Of a stretch of 64,000 nt of DNA, positions 10,926 through 21,849 are shown piece after piece. The notes under the pieces are model-generated. The model was not told where the DNA came from and did not search any database. It saw only the letters and a list, made by a program, of their open reading frames with translations. The number at the start of each line of letters is the position of its first letter. Within the stretch, counting starts at the first letter, position 1. Made by a program: the position numbers and the translations under genes. The stretch is from Anagrus nilaparvatae (lineage: Eukaryota; Arthropoda; Insecta; Hymenoptera; Mymaridae): NCBI GenBank assembly GCA_022575985.1, contig JAKSXM010000044.1:208672-272671 (forward strand), written 5' to 3'.

Positions 10926-12015
10926 CGTAGCCTAAGGAAATAGGCTATAATAAGAAACGACACGTCAAGCTTTACACTAGTGTAACCTAAGCAAGTTGGC
11001 TATAATAATTAGCGACTCGTCAAGCCTTACACTAGCGTAACCTAAGGAAGTAGGCTATAATAAGAAACGACACGTTAAGCCTTACAGTAGCGTAACCTAA
11101 GGAAGTAGGTTATAATAAAATAACGACACGTCAAGCCTTACAGTAGCGTAACCTAAGGAAGTAGGTTATAATAAAATAACGACACGTCAAGCCTTACAGT
11201 AGCGTAACCTAAGGAAGTAGGTTATAATAAAATAACGACACGTCAAGCCTTACAGTAGCGTAACCTAAGGAAGTAGGTTATAATAAAATAATGACACGTC
11301 AAGCCTTACAGTAGCGTAACCTAAGGAAGTAGGTTATAATAAAATAACGACACGTCAAGCCTTACAGTAGCGTAACCTAAGAAAGTAGGCTATAATAAAA
11401 AACAACACGTCAAGCCTTACAGTAACGTAACCTAAGGAAGTAGGCTATAATAAAATAACGACACGTCAAGCCTTACAGTAGCGTAACCTAAGGAAGTAGG
11501 TTATAATAAAATAACGACACGTCAAGCCTTACAGTAGCGTAACCTAAGGAAGTAGGTTATAATAAAATAACGACACGTCAAGCCTTACAGTAGCGTAACC
11601 TAAGAAAGTAGGCTATAATAAAAAACAACACGTCAAGCCTTACAGTAACGTAACCTAAGGAAGTAGGCTATAATAAAATAACGACACGTCAAGCCTTACA
11701 GTAGCGTAACCTAAGGAAGTAGGTTATAATAAAATAACGACACGTCAAGCCTTACAGTAGCGTAACCTAAGAAAGTAGGCTATAATAAAAAACAACACGT
11801 CAAGCCTTACAGTAACGTAACCTAAGGAAGTAGGCTATAATAAAATAACGACACGTCAAGCCTTACAGTAGCGTAACCTAAGGAAGTAGGCTATAATAAA
11901 AAACAACACATCAAGCCTTACAGTAACGTAACCTAAGGAAGTAGGCTATAATAAAATAACGACACGTCAAGCCTTACACTAACATAACCTAAAGAAAAAG
12001 ACTATAATAAAAAAC
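10907..12015. repeat. 56-bp tandem repeat, about 20 copies (left array)
   Basis: The unit contains CACGTCAAGCCTTACAGTAG followed by CGTAACCTAAGGAAGTAGG and an AT-rich tail (TATAATAAAATAACGA). Measured spacing between copies is 56 bp. The first three copies keep CTAG at the centre of a near-palindrome TTACACTAGYGTAA, and the inner copies have lost it. A variant unit (GAAAGTAGGC, AAAAAACAAC) recurs at about 11397, 11620, 11787 and 11898, giving a higher-order pattern. The same unit in opposite orientation fills 14330-14915. Confidence 0.95.
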
Positions 12016-12880
12016 CGACACTAAAATTTAATGGAGATGAAGATAATTAAAAAACAAATCCATTGATCCCAAACAATACCCAGGTTCCTGGTTAATTAAG
12101 AAAGAAATAAGCAACTCAAAATTTTTAAGGTTAAACACGCGTTCTTATTGGAGTTGATATTGTTTTACTTCGTACTCATTCAATAACGAATCTTTTTAGA
12201 TAAAATTGTACACACGTGTTATTTGACAAAAGTAGAAACTTTTCCAAGAAAAAAATACAATAGTTGCCGATCAAATTATAAACACATAATTTTAGTCGTG
12301 AGCTCCTTTCAATAAAATGTTTTGTAAATAAAAAATTTTGTTTATACCACACTCATTATATAAGAAAATGACTTATTATTAATAATAACTTCTAAATATT
12401 CGAATATCCATAAAATAATTAAAATAATTAAATTAATTAGTTATACCCCCCTCTGATCACACCCTAAAATCTACGGACCTAACACCGGGAGCCACCTTAA
12501 ATATAATTTTCTCTGATAAAAAATAACCTTTGAGTGAAGTGTAAGTCTGATGAAATAAAAAAATAAATCAATCTTTCAGCTCTAGTTGTAATTTCGGGTT
12601 TATTTGAATTATTATCGGTTACTTATATTTTTTGGGTCACTAAACACGAATATGATGTTTGTTTTTACTTAAAATGCACCAGTTGCCCACATTAAATATC
12701 TTTAGGTAATTGCTACGCGTTCATCTTCTATTGTAGGGAATAAGAACAATTTAGGTAAAAACAAATGTCGTATTCGTGTTCAGTAGAGCGTGTTTTAATT
12801 TTTTGTTTTCGAGATTTTTTTGCTCTCCCCACATTTGGATATTTTGGTCATAAAACCCCCCATCTTCAAGGATTTTACTC
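12016..12880. other. Foldback spacer, left part
   Basis: Unique AT-rich sequence between the left tandem array and the central palindrome. I found no gene. A short less AT-rich patch lies at 12445-12495 (CTACGGACCTAACACCGGG). Confidence 0.5.
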
Positions 12881-13541
12881 GTACACTCGGCTCAATTGAT
12901 GGCTTCCTAAAAATTTTAAACAAATTACACGCTTTAATAAGGTTTGACACTTTTTAAGTATTTTTTTTTTTATTTTTATTCTTGAACCATGTGTAAATTT
13001 TTTAATTTTCATATAAAATAACTTTTTAAGTTTATTTATTGAAAGTAGACTTGAACGAGAGATAAAAATTTGCCGATTAAAAGAAAATTTGATTTTTGAA
13101 AATCGATCAAGTATAACAAGAGCTATACGCAATTAAAGATTATCAAAATGAAATATTTCTCGAATATAAAAACAATAATTTAAAATATATTCTATTCAAA
13201 AAAAAGTAAAACATATTCAGGTGAATATATTATTTTCTTTTGTTTTACTTTTTTTTTTGAAAGAAAAATTTCATTTTGATAATCTTTAATTGCGTATAGC
13301 TCTTAATATACTTGATCGATTTTCAAAAATCAAATTTTCTTTTAATCGGCAAATTTTTATCTCTCGTTCAAGCCTACTTTCAATAAATAAACTTAAAAAG
13401 TTATTTTATATGAAAATTAAAAAATTTACACATGGTTCAAGAATAAAAATAAAAAAAAAAATACTTAAAAAGTGTCAAACCTTATTAAAGCGTGTAATTT
13501 GTTTAAAATTTTTAGGAAGCCATCAATTGAGCCGACTGTAC
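12881..13541. repeat. Central palindrome with ~300-bp arms
   Basis: The left arm 12881-13212 and the right arm about 13243-13541 are inverted copies around a loop of about 30 bp (ATTCAGGTGAATATATTATT). The outer match starts at GTACACTCGGCTCAATTGAT. Differences are few, e.g. CCGAGTGTAC against CCGACTGTAC. Mirrored 85- and 101-codon frames without an ATG at their ends are a side effect of the two arms. If transcribed, it would make a long double-stranded hairpin. Confidence 0.9.
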
Positions 13542-14329
13542 CACCGAGCACTTAAAGTTTCCCATTTAAATAACATGGGAATTTTTACTTTATAGTTTTC
13601 TAATTTTTTAACATGCTTTAAAATTTTTTTAAACACTAGCCAGCAGATAGAAAATGATGTTTAGACGTATAATATTAAAAAATGATCATTTTTATTTATT
13701 TTCAAAAATAATTTTGTCCCTTCCTTTTTAAATCAATTTAATAATAAAAATATATAATACAGAAAATATAGTAAATTTAATAACTAGAGTGCAGATATAG
13801 TTGGGTATATAATTTAATATTAAATTTTGAAAAAGAAAATGTCTGAAATTTACTAAAATTTGTTTGTAGGAAACTCTGGAAATTCAGGGAATTTGGTTTG
13901 TAAAATTTAGTTGAAACACTAAAAAAGTACTGGAAAATTTAAGAAAAATGGTCTGGAAAGTCAGGGAATTTTAAAACTTCAATTCCGTGGCCACCCTGAC
14001 TATACCATTGCATGAGGTTATGTTGGTGTAACTCTTGCGTGTGTGTGCGAAATTTTTGTCTCAATCTAATGCTTTCAAAAATTAAAAAAAAAAACCACTA
14101 AATTTTTATTATTTTTGGACGTAATACCAAATACTTTTCAATGAAAGTAATAATTTTAGAAAACTCGGTTTTAATAGATTTATTGGATCTGATAATTAAT
14201 GATTTGAAAAATTTTTTATTAATTATTAACGTTTTTGTCATAAAAAAAACTCGAAAAAAACCGAGAAAAAAACTGACCTGATACTTAATTATTTGAAAAG
14301 TTTTGTCTCCAAAATTTACGTTGTGTTGG
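13542..14329. other. Foldback spacer, right part, with a CAGGGTGGCCAC-ended MITE piece
   Basis: Around 13863-13998, in reverse orientation, is the end of a transposon family starting CAGGGTGGCCACGGAATT, with the typical AATTCCCTGACTTTCCAGA inner stretch. Similar ends are, as far as I recall, common in insect genomes. Only one end is present, so it is a truncated copy. The rest is AT-rich with no gene seen. Confidence 0.55.
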
Positions 14330-14915
14330 TGTAAGGCTTGACGTGTGTTTTTTATTATAGCCTACTTCCTTAGGTTACGCTACTGTAAGGCTTGACGTGT
14401 GTTTTTTATTATAGCCTACTTCCTTAGGTTACGCTACTGTAAGGCTTGACGTGTCGTTTCTTATTATAGCCTACTTCCTTAGGTCACGCTACTGTAAGGC
14501 TTGACGTGTCGTTTATTATTATAGCCTACTTCCTTAGGTTACGCTAGTGTAAGGCTTGACGTGTTGTTTTTTTAATATAGACTATACTTCCTTAGGTTAC
14601 GCTACTTTAAGGCTTGACGTGTCGTTATATTATTATAGCCTACTTCCTTAGGTTACGCTACTGTAAGGCTTGACGTGTCATTATTTTATTATAGCCTACT
14701 TCCTTAGGTTACGCTACTGTAAGGCTTGACGTGTCGTTTCTTATTATAGCCTACTTCCTTAGGTTACGCTAGTGTAAGGCTTGACGAGTCGCTAATTATT
14801 ATAGCCAACTTGCTTAGGTTACACTAGTGTAAAGCTTGACGTGTCGTTTCTTATTATAGCCTATTTCCTTAGGCTACGCTAGTGTAAGGCCTGACGTGTG
14901 ATTTTTTTTATTAAA
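14330..14915. repeat. 56-bp tandem repeat, about 11 copies, inverted (right array)
   Basis: The same unit as 10907-12015 read on the other strand (GGCTTGACGTGT, CCTACTTCCTTAGGTTACGC). The four outermost copies match the four outermost copies of the left array in order and sequence. Inner copies differ in number and type (about 11 against 20). The arrays have therefore expanded independently near the centre. Confidence 0.95.
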
Positions 14916-15679
14916 TACTATTTCTGAAGTGTCTTTTTTTGATGATAGACCCTTTATTATTTAGTTAATTTTTTCGGAGATTTTTTCAGCAGAAACACCG
15001 AGTACCTCGGAATCATTTATCATTGATAAAAAATTAAAAGAATTATATTTATAAATATTACTGTTGTTTAAATAAACCAGAACTTTATTAAGTAGATACA
15101 GGTCAATTAGAGACTAAAACAACGATAAATAATTAATATTTTACAGGCCTAAAAAAATTAGATTATAAAATTTGCTTCATGTGTGCACAAATTTTTGATC
15201 CCAAGGATTTGATTTTCAAAACATAATGGTTAAAAAAATCTAATAATTTAGCTCTCAGATGTATTAAGTTATAATATTTAATTTGATTATACTTAAGCAT
15301 TTATTATTATTATAAATTTTCAAATTTTACTGCTTCACATTTTTATTTAAAATTGTATAATATTGTAATCGTGCATTGGTAATGCCTGCACTAACTTCCA
15401 TTAAATAAATAAATAAATAAATACTTATTAATTGGATCAAAAAAGTACTCTAAATAAAATAAGAATCTTAAAACCTGTTTTAAAAAGAAAGAACCTATTT
15501 TTTAATTTTTTTTTTTTAATTAATTTACAAATTAGTTTATGACGTGGGATGTAGAATAATTGTTAATTAATTAAAAATGTTTTTGCAAAATAAAAATCTT
15601 ATAATTCTATAAGTATATCGAGAAATCTACGTTTGCTCCTATTTTTGACAAATAAAATTAGTTAAAATAAATAAATAAA
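14890..15679. repeat. Right arm of the 5.5-kb foldback
   Basis: Inverted counterpart of 10128-10925, ending in ATAAATAAATAAATTATTT. An ATAATAATA microsatellite follows outside the arm at 15690-15740. No open frame of significance is present. Confidence 0.9.
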
Positions 15680-15744
15680 TTATTTAAATAAATAAAATTA
15701 ATTATTTAATAAATAATAATATTAATAATAATAATAATAATCCA

Positions 15745-16045
15745 AGTCCAAAACTAGCACCGCATACCCTATAAACCCTAAAAACGGCGCGTCCCCCACT
15801 TTTCCGCGCGTCGCTTAAAACTCTGGCCGAACTGCCGCGGAACTGTCTAAAACTTTAACGAACTCGCGCATTACAGTTTTTATAAAACTGCCACTGAACT
15901 GGCGCGGAACTCTTGCGCAGTCCACTGCTATGTACCCCTCGAGGGATTGGTTATTGCCCTCTTAACCCCCCCTACGTACCTTAAGTATAATAATTCCATG
16001 TTATTGCCCCAACTTTACTCGGGACTGCACGTAAAGGGGTTAAGG
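15745..16045. other. GC-rich island with a short internal repeat
   Basis: The region contains GGCGCGTCCCCC, TTCCGCGCGTCGC and two similar units 'GAACTGCCGCGGAACT' and 'GAACTGGCGCGGAACT' roughly 80 bp apart. It is far richer in G and C than anything nearby. It lies between the foldback arm and a 150-bp repeat and does not encode a recognisable protein. Its origin is unknown. Confidence 0.6.
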
Positions 16046-16900
16046 CAGATAACAGTACTGTAGAATTTTAAGATCCTGATTTTTGTAATCAGCAACCCAA
16101 AACACATATATAATGTAAGTTTTAAGAGTCATTTAAGGTTTGTATTTAAATTGTCGCGAATAAGTCCTAGCCCTAACATGGGTAGGTTTTATCCCAGTAT
16201 GAGCAGATAACAAACTTAGGACTTCGACACCCACATAAGCAACCCAAAAAACATATGTTGGTAATTTGAACCGTTTTGAACGATTATTCAAAGTTTACAC
16301 TTAGACTATCGCGCAAAAGCCCTAAAAAGGGGGAACTTTCGCCCATTATGAGCATATTACATAGCGATAGGATTTCAGTACCCCGATTTTCGAAATTAGC
16401 GACCCAAAAAACATGTAAGACCGTACTTTGAGCGTTTATTCAAATTTTTTTATAATTAGTTTATCAGCTTTTGCCCATTATGGGCATACAATTCAACCTT
16501 AGGATTACGGGACCCTGATTTTCGTAATCAGCAGTCAAAAAGTATACAAGACAGTATTTAGAAAGGTTATTAGAAGGTTATTTAAAGATTTTGCTTAGAT
16601 TTTCGCAAAAAGGCCCTAAAATGGGCAGCTTCTGCCCATTATGGGCATTCCGCATAACCTGAGGATTTTATAACTCTAATTTTCGTAATCAGCTACCAAA
16701 AAAATATCAACAATGGTATTTTGAACTGTTATTTTATATTCATGCTCAGATTAATTATCGCACAAAAGCCCTAGCATGGTCAGTTATTTGACTATTATGG
16801 TCGGACAACACAACTTTGGGGCTTTGCAATGCCCGGACTCATGATCAAAAACATAAAACACATACAAAGAATGTAATCTTCATTTATGGAGTGTAAAAAA
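16046..16900. repeat. Diverged ~150-bp tandem repeat, about 5-6 units
   Basis: A motif like GCGACCCAAAAAACAT recurs near 16091, 16238, 16396, 16530, 16691 and 16842 (spacing about 134-161 bp). Between them are palindromic TGCCCATTATGGGCA motifs (16345, 16474, 16633) and 'CAAAAGCCCTA' segments. Units are strongly diverged, so the array is old. Related single units occur near 32685, 32800, 39520, 39665, 48600 and 48715. Confidence 0.75.
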
Positions 16901-16959
16901 CATATTGCGTTGGACGCTTACTATAATATAATGCGTAATTACAATTTTAAGGTTTTTCC

Positions 16960-17135
16960 TTGGATTTGAGTGGATTTGCAAATCCCAAATGCATTCAAAT
17001 GAATTAAAAACCATTCAAATCCATTCAAATCCATTCAAATCCCATTCAAATCCCATCAAATCCCATCAAATCCCTTCAAATCCAAGTGGGATTTGCAAAT
17101 CCACAAATCCTCAAATCCCGTAAAATACCCCCCGA
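16960..17135. repeat. ATCCATTCAA / ATCCCATCAA minisatellite (right member of an inverted pair)
   Basis: Ten-base units (CATTCAAATC, then CCATCAAATC) repeat about a dozen times, bounded by TGGATTTGCAAATCC on both sides. The block ends in TCCCGTAAAATACC, the inverse of the sequence near 9760. Confidence 0.8.
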
Positions 17136-17348
17136 TTTCAATAACATTTGTGATTTTGCAAGCGCTTTGTATTTTTACAAAACAAATTTTTTTAAAATCA
17201 CAAAAAATTTTGTAAGTTTACAAAATCTATAGGAATTTACAAAAAAATTGTACTTTTCAATAACATTTGTGATTTTACAAGCGCTTTGTAATTTTACATA
17301 ACTTATACTATGTAAATTTTTTTAAAATCACAAAAAATTTTTACAGTG

Positions 17349-18662
17349 TATAATTATATGACAATAAAATAAAAACTTGTTTGGTAAATATTGAACTATC
17401 GATTAAATTAATTTATTTAAATTAAAAATTATGGTTTTTTAGTCCACCAGGATTATAAAAAAAAATCAACGATAGTATATTTTTTTTAATGTTAAAAAAA
17501 TCAATTTTTGCAAAATTCAAAACTGTATTTCTGGGTCTTAAAGGAGTCCTAAACATCCAGAAAAATTTTCTTGGAAAGAATGATATTTTAAGATACTTAG
17601 CAAATGTTTAGAGTATTATCTGTTCTTGGGTGGAAGAAACTAAACAAAGCCTAAAGAAACGTTTTTTTTTTATTTTAGGATTTTTGGGGCCTGTAGTGGT
17701 GAAGAGATCCAATTCTAACGGGAACCAGCGAGTATTTTAGCAAATTTTAGCATGTTATTACTTAAACTAGATTTGGTTTTGGGGGTCAAATCACTATACT
17801 TATCCGACAGTAGCCTTTGAAGAGCCGAGTCTGTTAAGAATAAAATAACTTAAAGATACAATTTCAAAATATGAAATTTTTTTGGCTACTCGATTATGTA
17901 ATTGTTTTAAAAATACATATTAATTTGTTTTTCTGTAATAAGTAATAATTGAAAATTTTTTTTATAGCCTAAAATGTCTTAAATTTGTACAAAAAACGAC
18001 TCTATGTCTCAAGTATAGTTTAAAGCCCTAGCTTAGAATTTTCAGTGAACGAGTTGAAGACTCGATTGAAGACAAATAATATTTAATTAAGCCCAAAAAG
18101 GTCGATCAATTACTTAAATTAATTCAGAAAAATTAAAATGGGCGATCAATTGAATAATCAAGTTTAAAATTTTTTAAAAATAGTCAACTTTTTAACCTTG
18201 TCAATAACTCATACCTAGAAAATATTGTTTAAGGTATGTTCATATTAGTAATAGTGTGACCATAATACGTACCGTCTACTCAATAAAAAAGTTCGAGAAT
18301 TTTTTTCCAGTGTAAGATAAATAAGCATTGAAAAATTATAAGTGTTTATGTAATTGAATACGAAAATTGCAGGAATTATTTTAATAAGTTAACACTTTAT
18401 AATGAATAGTCAATATATTATGTAGTTCATAAAAAATAATTATATTTTAATATTTTCCTCGTGTCAGTAATTTTTAAAATTATAGCAAATTATAACTTGG
18501 TAGTATAAATTCTATTTGTTTTAAAAATAAATAATTAAATAAGAATTTGTCCTCTATATTTTGGCTTCATAAAATAAATTGTAAAATTTTATTACTATTT
18601 TCTATATTTCTTCTACTTTAATGTAAAATTAATAATTTAAAATTTAAGTAAATTTAAATTAC
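17349..18662. other. Intergenic or intronic stretch; one weak transposon trace
   Basis: If the Osiris-like exon at 18663 continues to the left, this is intron. I looked for an Osiris hydrophobic exon on the minus strand and saw none. Around 17745-17815 is a fragment like the element at 49893-50025 (GATTTGGTTTTGGGGGTCAAAT). Confidence 0.5.
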
Positions 18663-19176
18663 CTGTTCCAAAATGTCTAGTAGTAAAAAGATGATTTCTT
18701 TCATCAACAGCAAATTCAAGTACACCATCACCATTTAACATAGGACCAATTTTCATTTGTAAACCTGGATATAATCTACTTAAATCCCATTTTAAACTTC
18801 TTCTTTCCATTAAATTCGATGCTGCTTTAACAACGCTACCAAAATCTCTTGCATCCCAATCTAGGTCAAGTAAATTACGTGATTCTGTTTCTGGCTTTTC
18901 TAATTGAATTTCACCAAAATTTAAACAATCATCGTTATTTAATGATTGTAACGTACTTAATGCACCACGATTTATACATTCCCACGTTCCATAATTTTTT
19001 TTTGATAAACAACTTTTTAATGCATCGTTAAAATTATCTGGCTCCTCTTCTAATATATCAGGAGGTGGCGGTGGTCCTGATTGTTCATTATTATCCTCCC
19101 CTGCGTTATTATTCATTATTACACTGAATATTTCACTTACAAATGTTAATAAAAGTATATTTTTTAAATAATTCAT
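18663..19176 (-). CDS. Osiris-like protein, first coding exon only
   Basis: The exon opens with ATG at 19176 and encodes about 171 residues up to a donor AACAG|GTAAT at 18663/18662. A signal peptide covers residues 1-19. An acidic, proline-rich stretch follows (five prolines near residue 35). Then comes an Osiris-type module: 'CLSKKNYGTWEC', a helix 'NRGALSTLQSL', and 'CLNFGEIQLEK', which aligns with the 'C..D...C....AL.....INL.DGI.IVK' pattern of the other Osiris genes here. 'LYPGLQMKIGPMLNGDG' follows. The hydrophobic C-terminal half that every Osiris protein should have is missing. No matching exon is seen within 18 kb downstream, so the gene either has a very large intron containing the IR and foldback, or is truncated. 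The family call rests on N-terminal pattern only. Confidence 0.65.
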
Positions 19177-21842
19177 TTTTTATGCTTTTATCTTCTATCT
19201 TTACATGATTTTCATTTTAAAAAAATTTTCTCCTAAAGTCTTAATCACTTTATTTAACATTTACATAAAATAAGTCATATTCCAAAAAAAATATGTCTAA
19301 CGTCTTTGCAAATAAACAATCTGACTACGAATTTAATACTGAAGTACCTTAATCTAAAGATTGTTCTTTTGTAACTATTAAAAGAAAAATATATAACCAG
19401 GGTATATTTTTCCTTTACACACGAAGGAACAATCAGTTTCACTATTCTTTTTTTTAAGCGAAAGTAAAAACTTTTATAAACAAAATGTGTTGGTGTACAT
19501 AAATTAGTTTTTATTATGCAGAAATTTATAGCAGCAATTTGTCTTTTTCTTTATTTTTTGACTTTTGTATTTTAAGTTACAGCGGATGCACCTGACAAAA
19601 AAAAAAGGTTAGGAATCTCCATGGCTAATAAAAAAATTGCATTTTTTTCTTTGTGCTTGATGTATAATTTCGTGAAATTTAATTTTTTTACATATGAATG
19701 TGATGACAAAACATAATTTTGATAGATTAAAAAAATTGATAAAATTTTTTTTGAGATTTATTTTTTAAAAAAAACTTTCATTTTAAAAAAATTTACTTTA
19801 TTGTTCGTATATTTTATGTAAAGTACACGTTATTTTAATATTCTTCTTTGATTAATATCGCTTTTACCTTTCACGTATATTATTTTTGTAAAAGATTTTT
19901 AATTTTAATCGAGTAGAAAAAAGAAAAAGTAATTATATACATTTTAAGATCAAGATGCTTCATTTTGATTATAATTTTTGATAAGAAAATTTTTTTTTTA
20001 GATTTAAAATTAATTATTCTTTTAAAATATAATTATTTAATACGTGGTAAAATCAAATATTAATTCGAATGAAAATATTTTCATGCATCGTAAAATTTAT
20101 TTCTTTTTCTTGACTTAATTACATTTTTTTTTAGTTCGAATTATTAATTTTTAATATTGTGTGTGAGTTGAATAGAAAAATAAATTATCCAGTAATCAAG
20201 TAATGGATTTTATGAAGATTTTAAGATAATTTCAGATGTAGAAATCCTAAAAACTATTGACACAAAAAAAAATTTATAAATTTAGGTATGAATCTAAAAA
20301 ACTTGACAGCACATTTATAATATTTATTGTATTAAATTCATATTTGAAATGAGACTGATAAACTTTATGCTCATCAAATGCTTTTATTTTTTGACAAATT
20401 GAACTTTTTATCCTATCCTTTGATTTGTATAAAAAGCATTAGAAACAATAATAAATGTTGTCATCTAAAAAAAAGAGTATGTAATGCATTTAACCCTAAT
20501 TGGGCCAAAGGGACTGAAGGGTCGCAAAAATCAGTTTAGACTATTTTTTTCCGAAAATGAAACTGAAAGCAAATTTTTCAGACACTCTTAGCTCTTTAGG
20601 TCAAATTTTTGCAGTCATTTTTATGTTTTTAACTTATTTTGATAAATTTAATATTCTTATTTTTACTGCCAAATACTTATTTTGCGGTGAAAAACTTTCT
20701 AGTAAAATTCAATTACTGGAATCAAAATTTGATTTGGAATGTGCATATAAGTAATTATGTTTTTCATCTTCAGCTTGAATAAAAAAAGGCTGCCAAATTA
20801 ATGGCACTATGTGCCATTATCAACAACAACAAATTTTACCAAAATTTGAAGACATCCTTTTGGGTGAAAATGTTACAAAACAAAATTTAAGCCTAAGTAG
20901 AAGAAAAGCAAACCTGCACATTTTTAATTGCTAAAACCAAATAAATGAAAATCTGAAATTTTCGCACATGTGCACTCTAAATCAAAGGCTGTCAAAAATC
21001 AAGGTTTTAAACTAGAAAGCTAAAACTTGCCGTGGGTACTTATTTTTAATTACACTTTCGGAAAAAAAAATAGTTTATATACGATTTCTAAGTCCCTTCA
21101 GTCGTATATGGGCCTTGGGATGGAATTTATTATGTACCTATGCAAAGTATATCGTTTAAGTATATCGTTTTTGAAGATTAAAAATAAATTTACCAATCAG
21201 ATGACTATAAAAAGTTGACCAAAAACTTACATTTGTATTTCCTAAATTTCACTTCCTGGAACTAGATTAATTTTTTTAACCCCCGCTAGTTGAAATTTTT
21301 TTTTTTGAAATTTGCATTATTAAATGAAATTGCCAGCCACTCATTAAATAATAAAAATCCAAAATTATAGAAAATTTGTTGACTTTAAGTAATGCCACCA
21401 ATTACATTGCAGAGTCTATACGAGTTAAGCTAAGCTTTTGAGTCATCAAATATAATTGCAAATGGACAATGCTGTTAATTATTAATGCAAAATTGACCAT
21501 TACCACTATGTCTTTTGTCAAAAGCCTGGGTGGTGGTGAATGAAAATTCAGTATTTCTTAGAAAACACCCCCCAAAATATGCACCTAAATTTATTTATAC
21601 CAAAATATGAACCAACTTGAGCGGAGGGGGGGTCAAAATTCTTGTCTCCCAGGTGAAAAATTACTAACTGCACAGAATTTCGGCTAACGAATATATATTC
21701 CAAATATAGCAGATATGCAAAATCATCAATTTCTTATCATAACTGCTAGACTAATGCATATATCTTGAAAAAATATTTGTTTTTTCATTTTTAGAAAAAA
21801 AGAATATTTATTTTTGTAAAAAATACATTTCTATCTAAAAAC
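19177..21842. other. AT-rich intergenic region
   Basis: No gene is recognised. Minus-strand TATA-like sequence occurs near 19395 (GTTATATATT) and could serve the exon at 19176, but nothing fixes the start site. Frames at 20557-20754 and 21027-21218 do not resemble a protein family. Confidence 0.5.
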
Positions 21843-21849
21843 TTTTGCT

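Larger units (their letters stand above)
9051..17348. mobile_element. 8.3-kb nested inverted structure bounded by CACTGTAAAAATTTTTT ends
   Basis: CACTGTAAAAATTTTTT starts at 9051 and its exact inverse ends at 17348. Both ends have TA outside, part of TATA on each side. Moving inward, the order is again inverted. 'GGTATTTTACGGGATTTGA' with an ATCCATTCAA minisatellite lies at about 9757-9860, and its inverse at 16960-17135. The long arms of a foldback begin at 10128 and end at 15679. This nesting fits one large composite element, or a foldback inserted into an older inverted-end element. It may also have captured a tRNA-like unit, a GC-rich island and a 150-bp repeat. No transposase frame is visible. 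The outer border as one unit is an inference; the inner foldback is clear. Confidence 0.55.

Noticed and set aside
10907..12015. CRISPR-like array (regular direct repeats)
   Set aside because: The units are contiguous 56-bp tandem copies without unique spacers, in an animal nuclear sequence. It is a minisatellite inside a foldback.
12875..13595. Two mirrored open frames (85 and 101 codons) as a duplicated gene
   Set aside because: They are the two arms of one palindrome, begin at non-ATG codons, are Lys/Ile-rich and resemble no family. The inverted repeat alone explains why both are open.
18849..19031. Plus-strand frame opposite the Osiris-like exon
   Set aside because: The minus-strand reading has a signal peptide, family pattern and a donor site; the plus-strand one has none.
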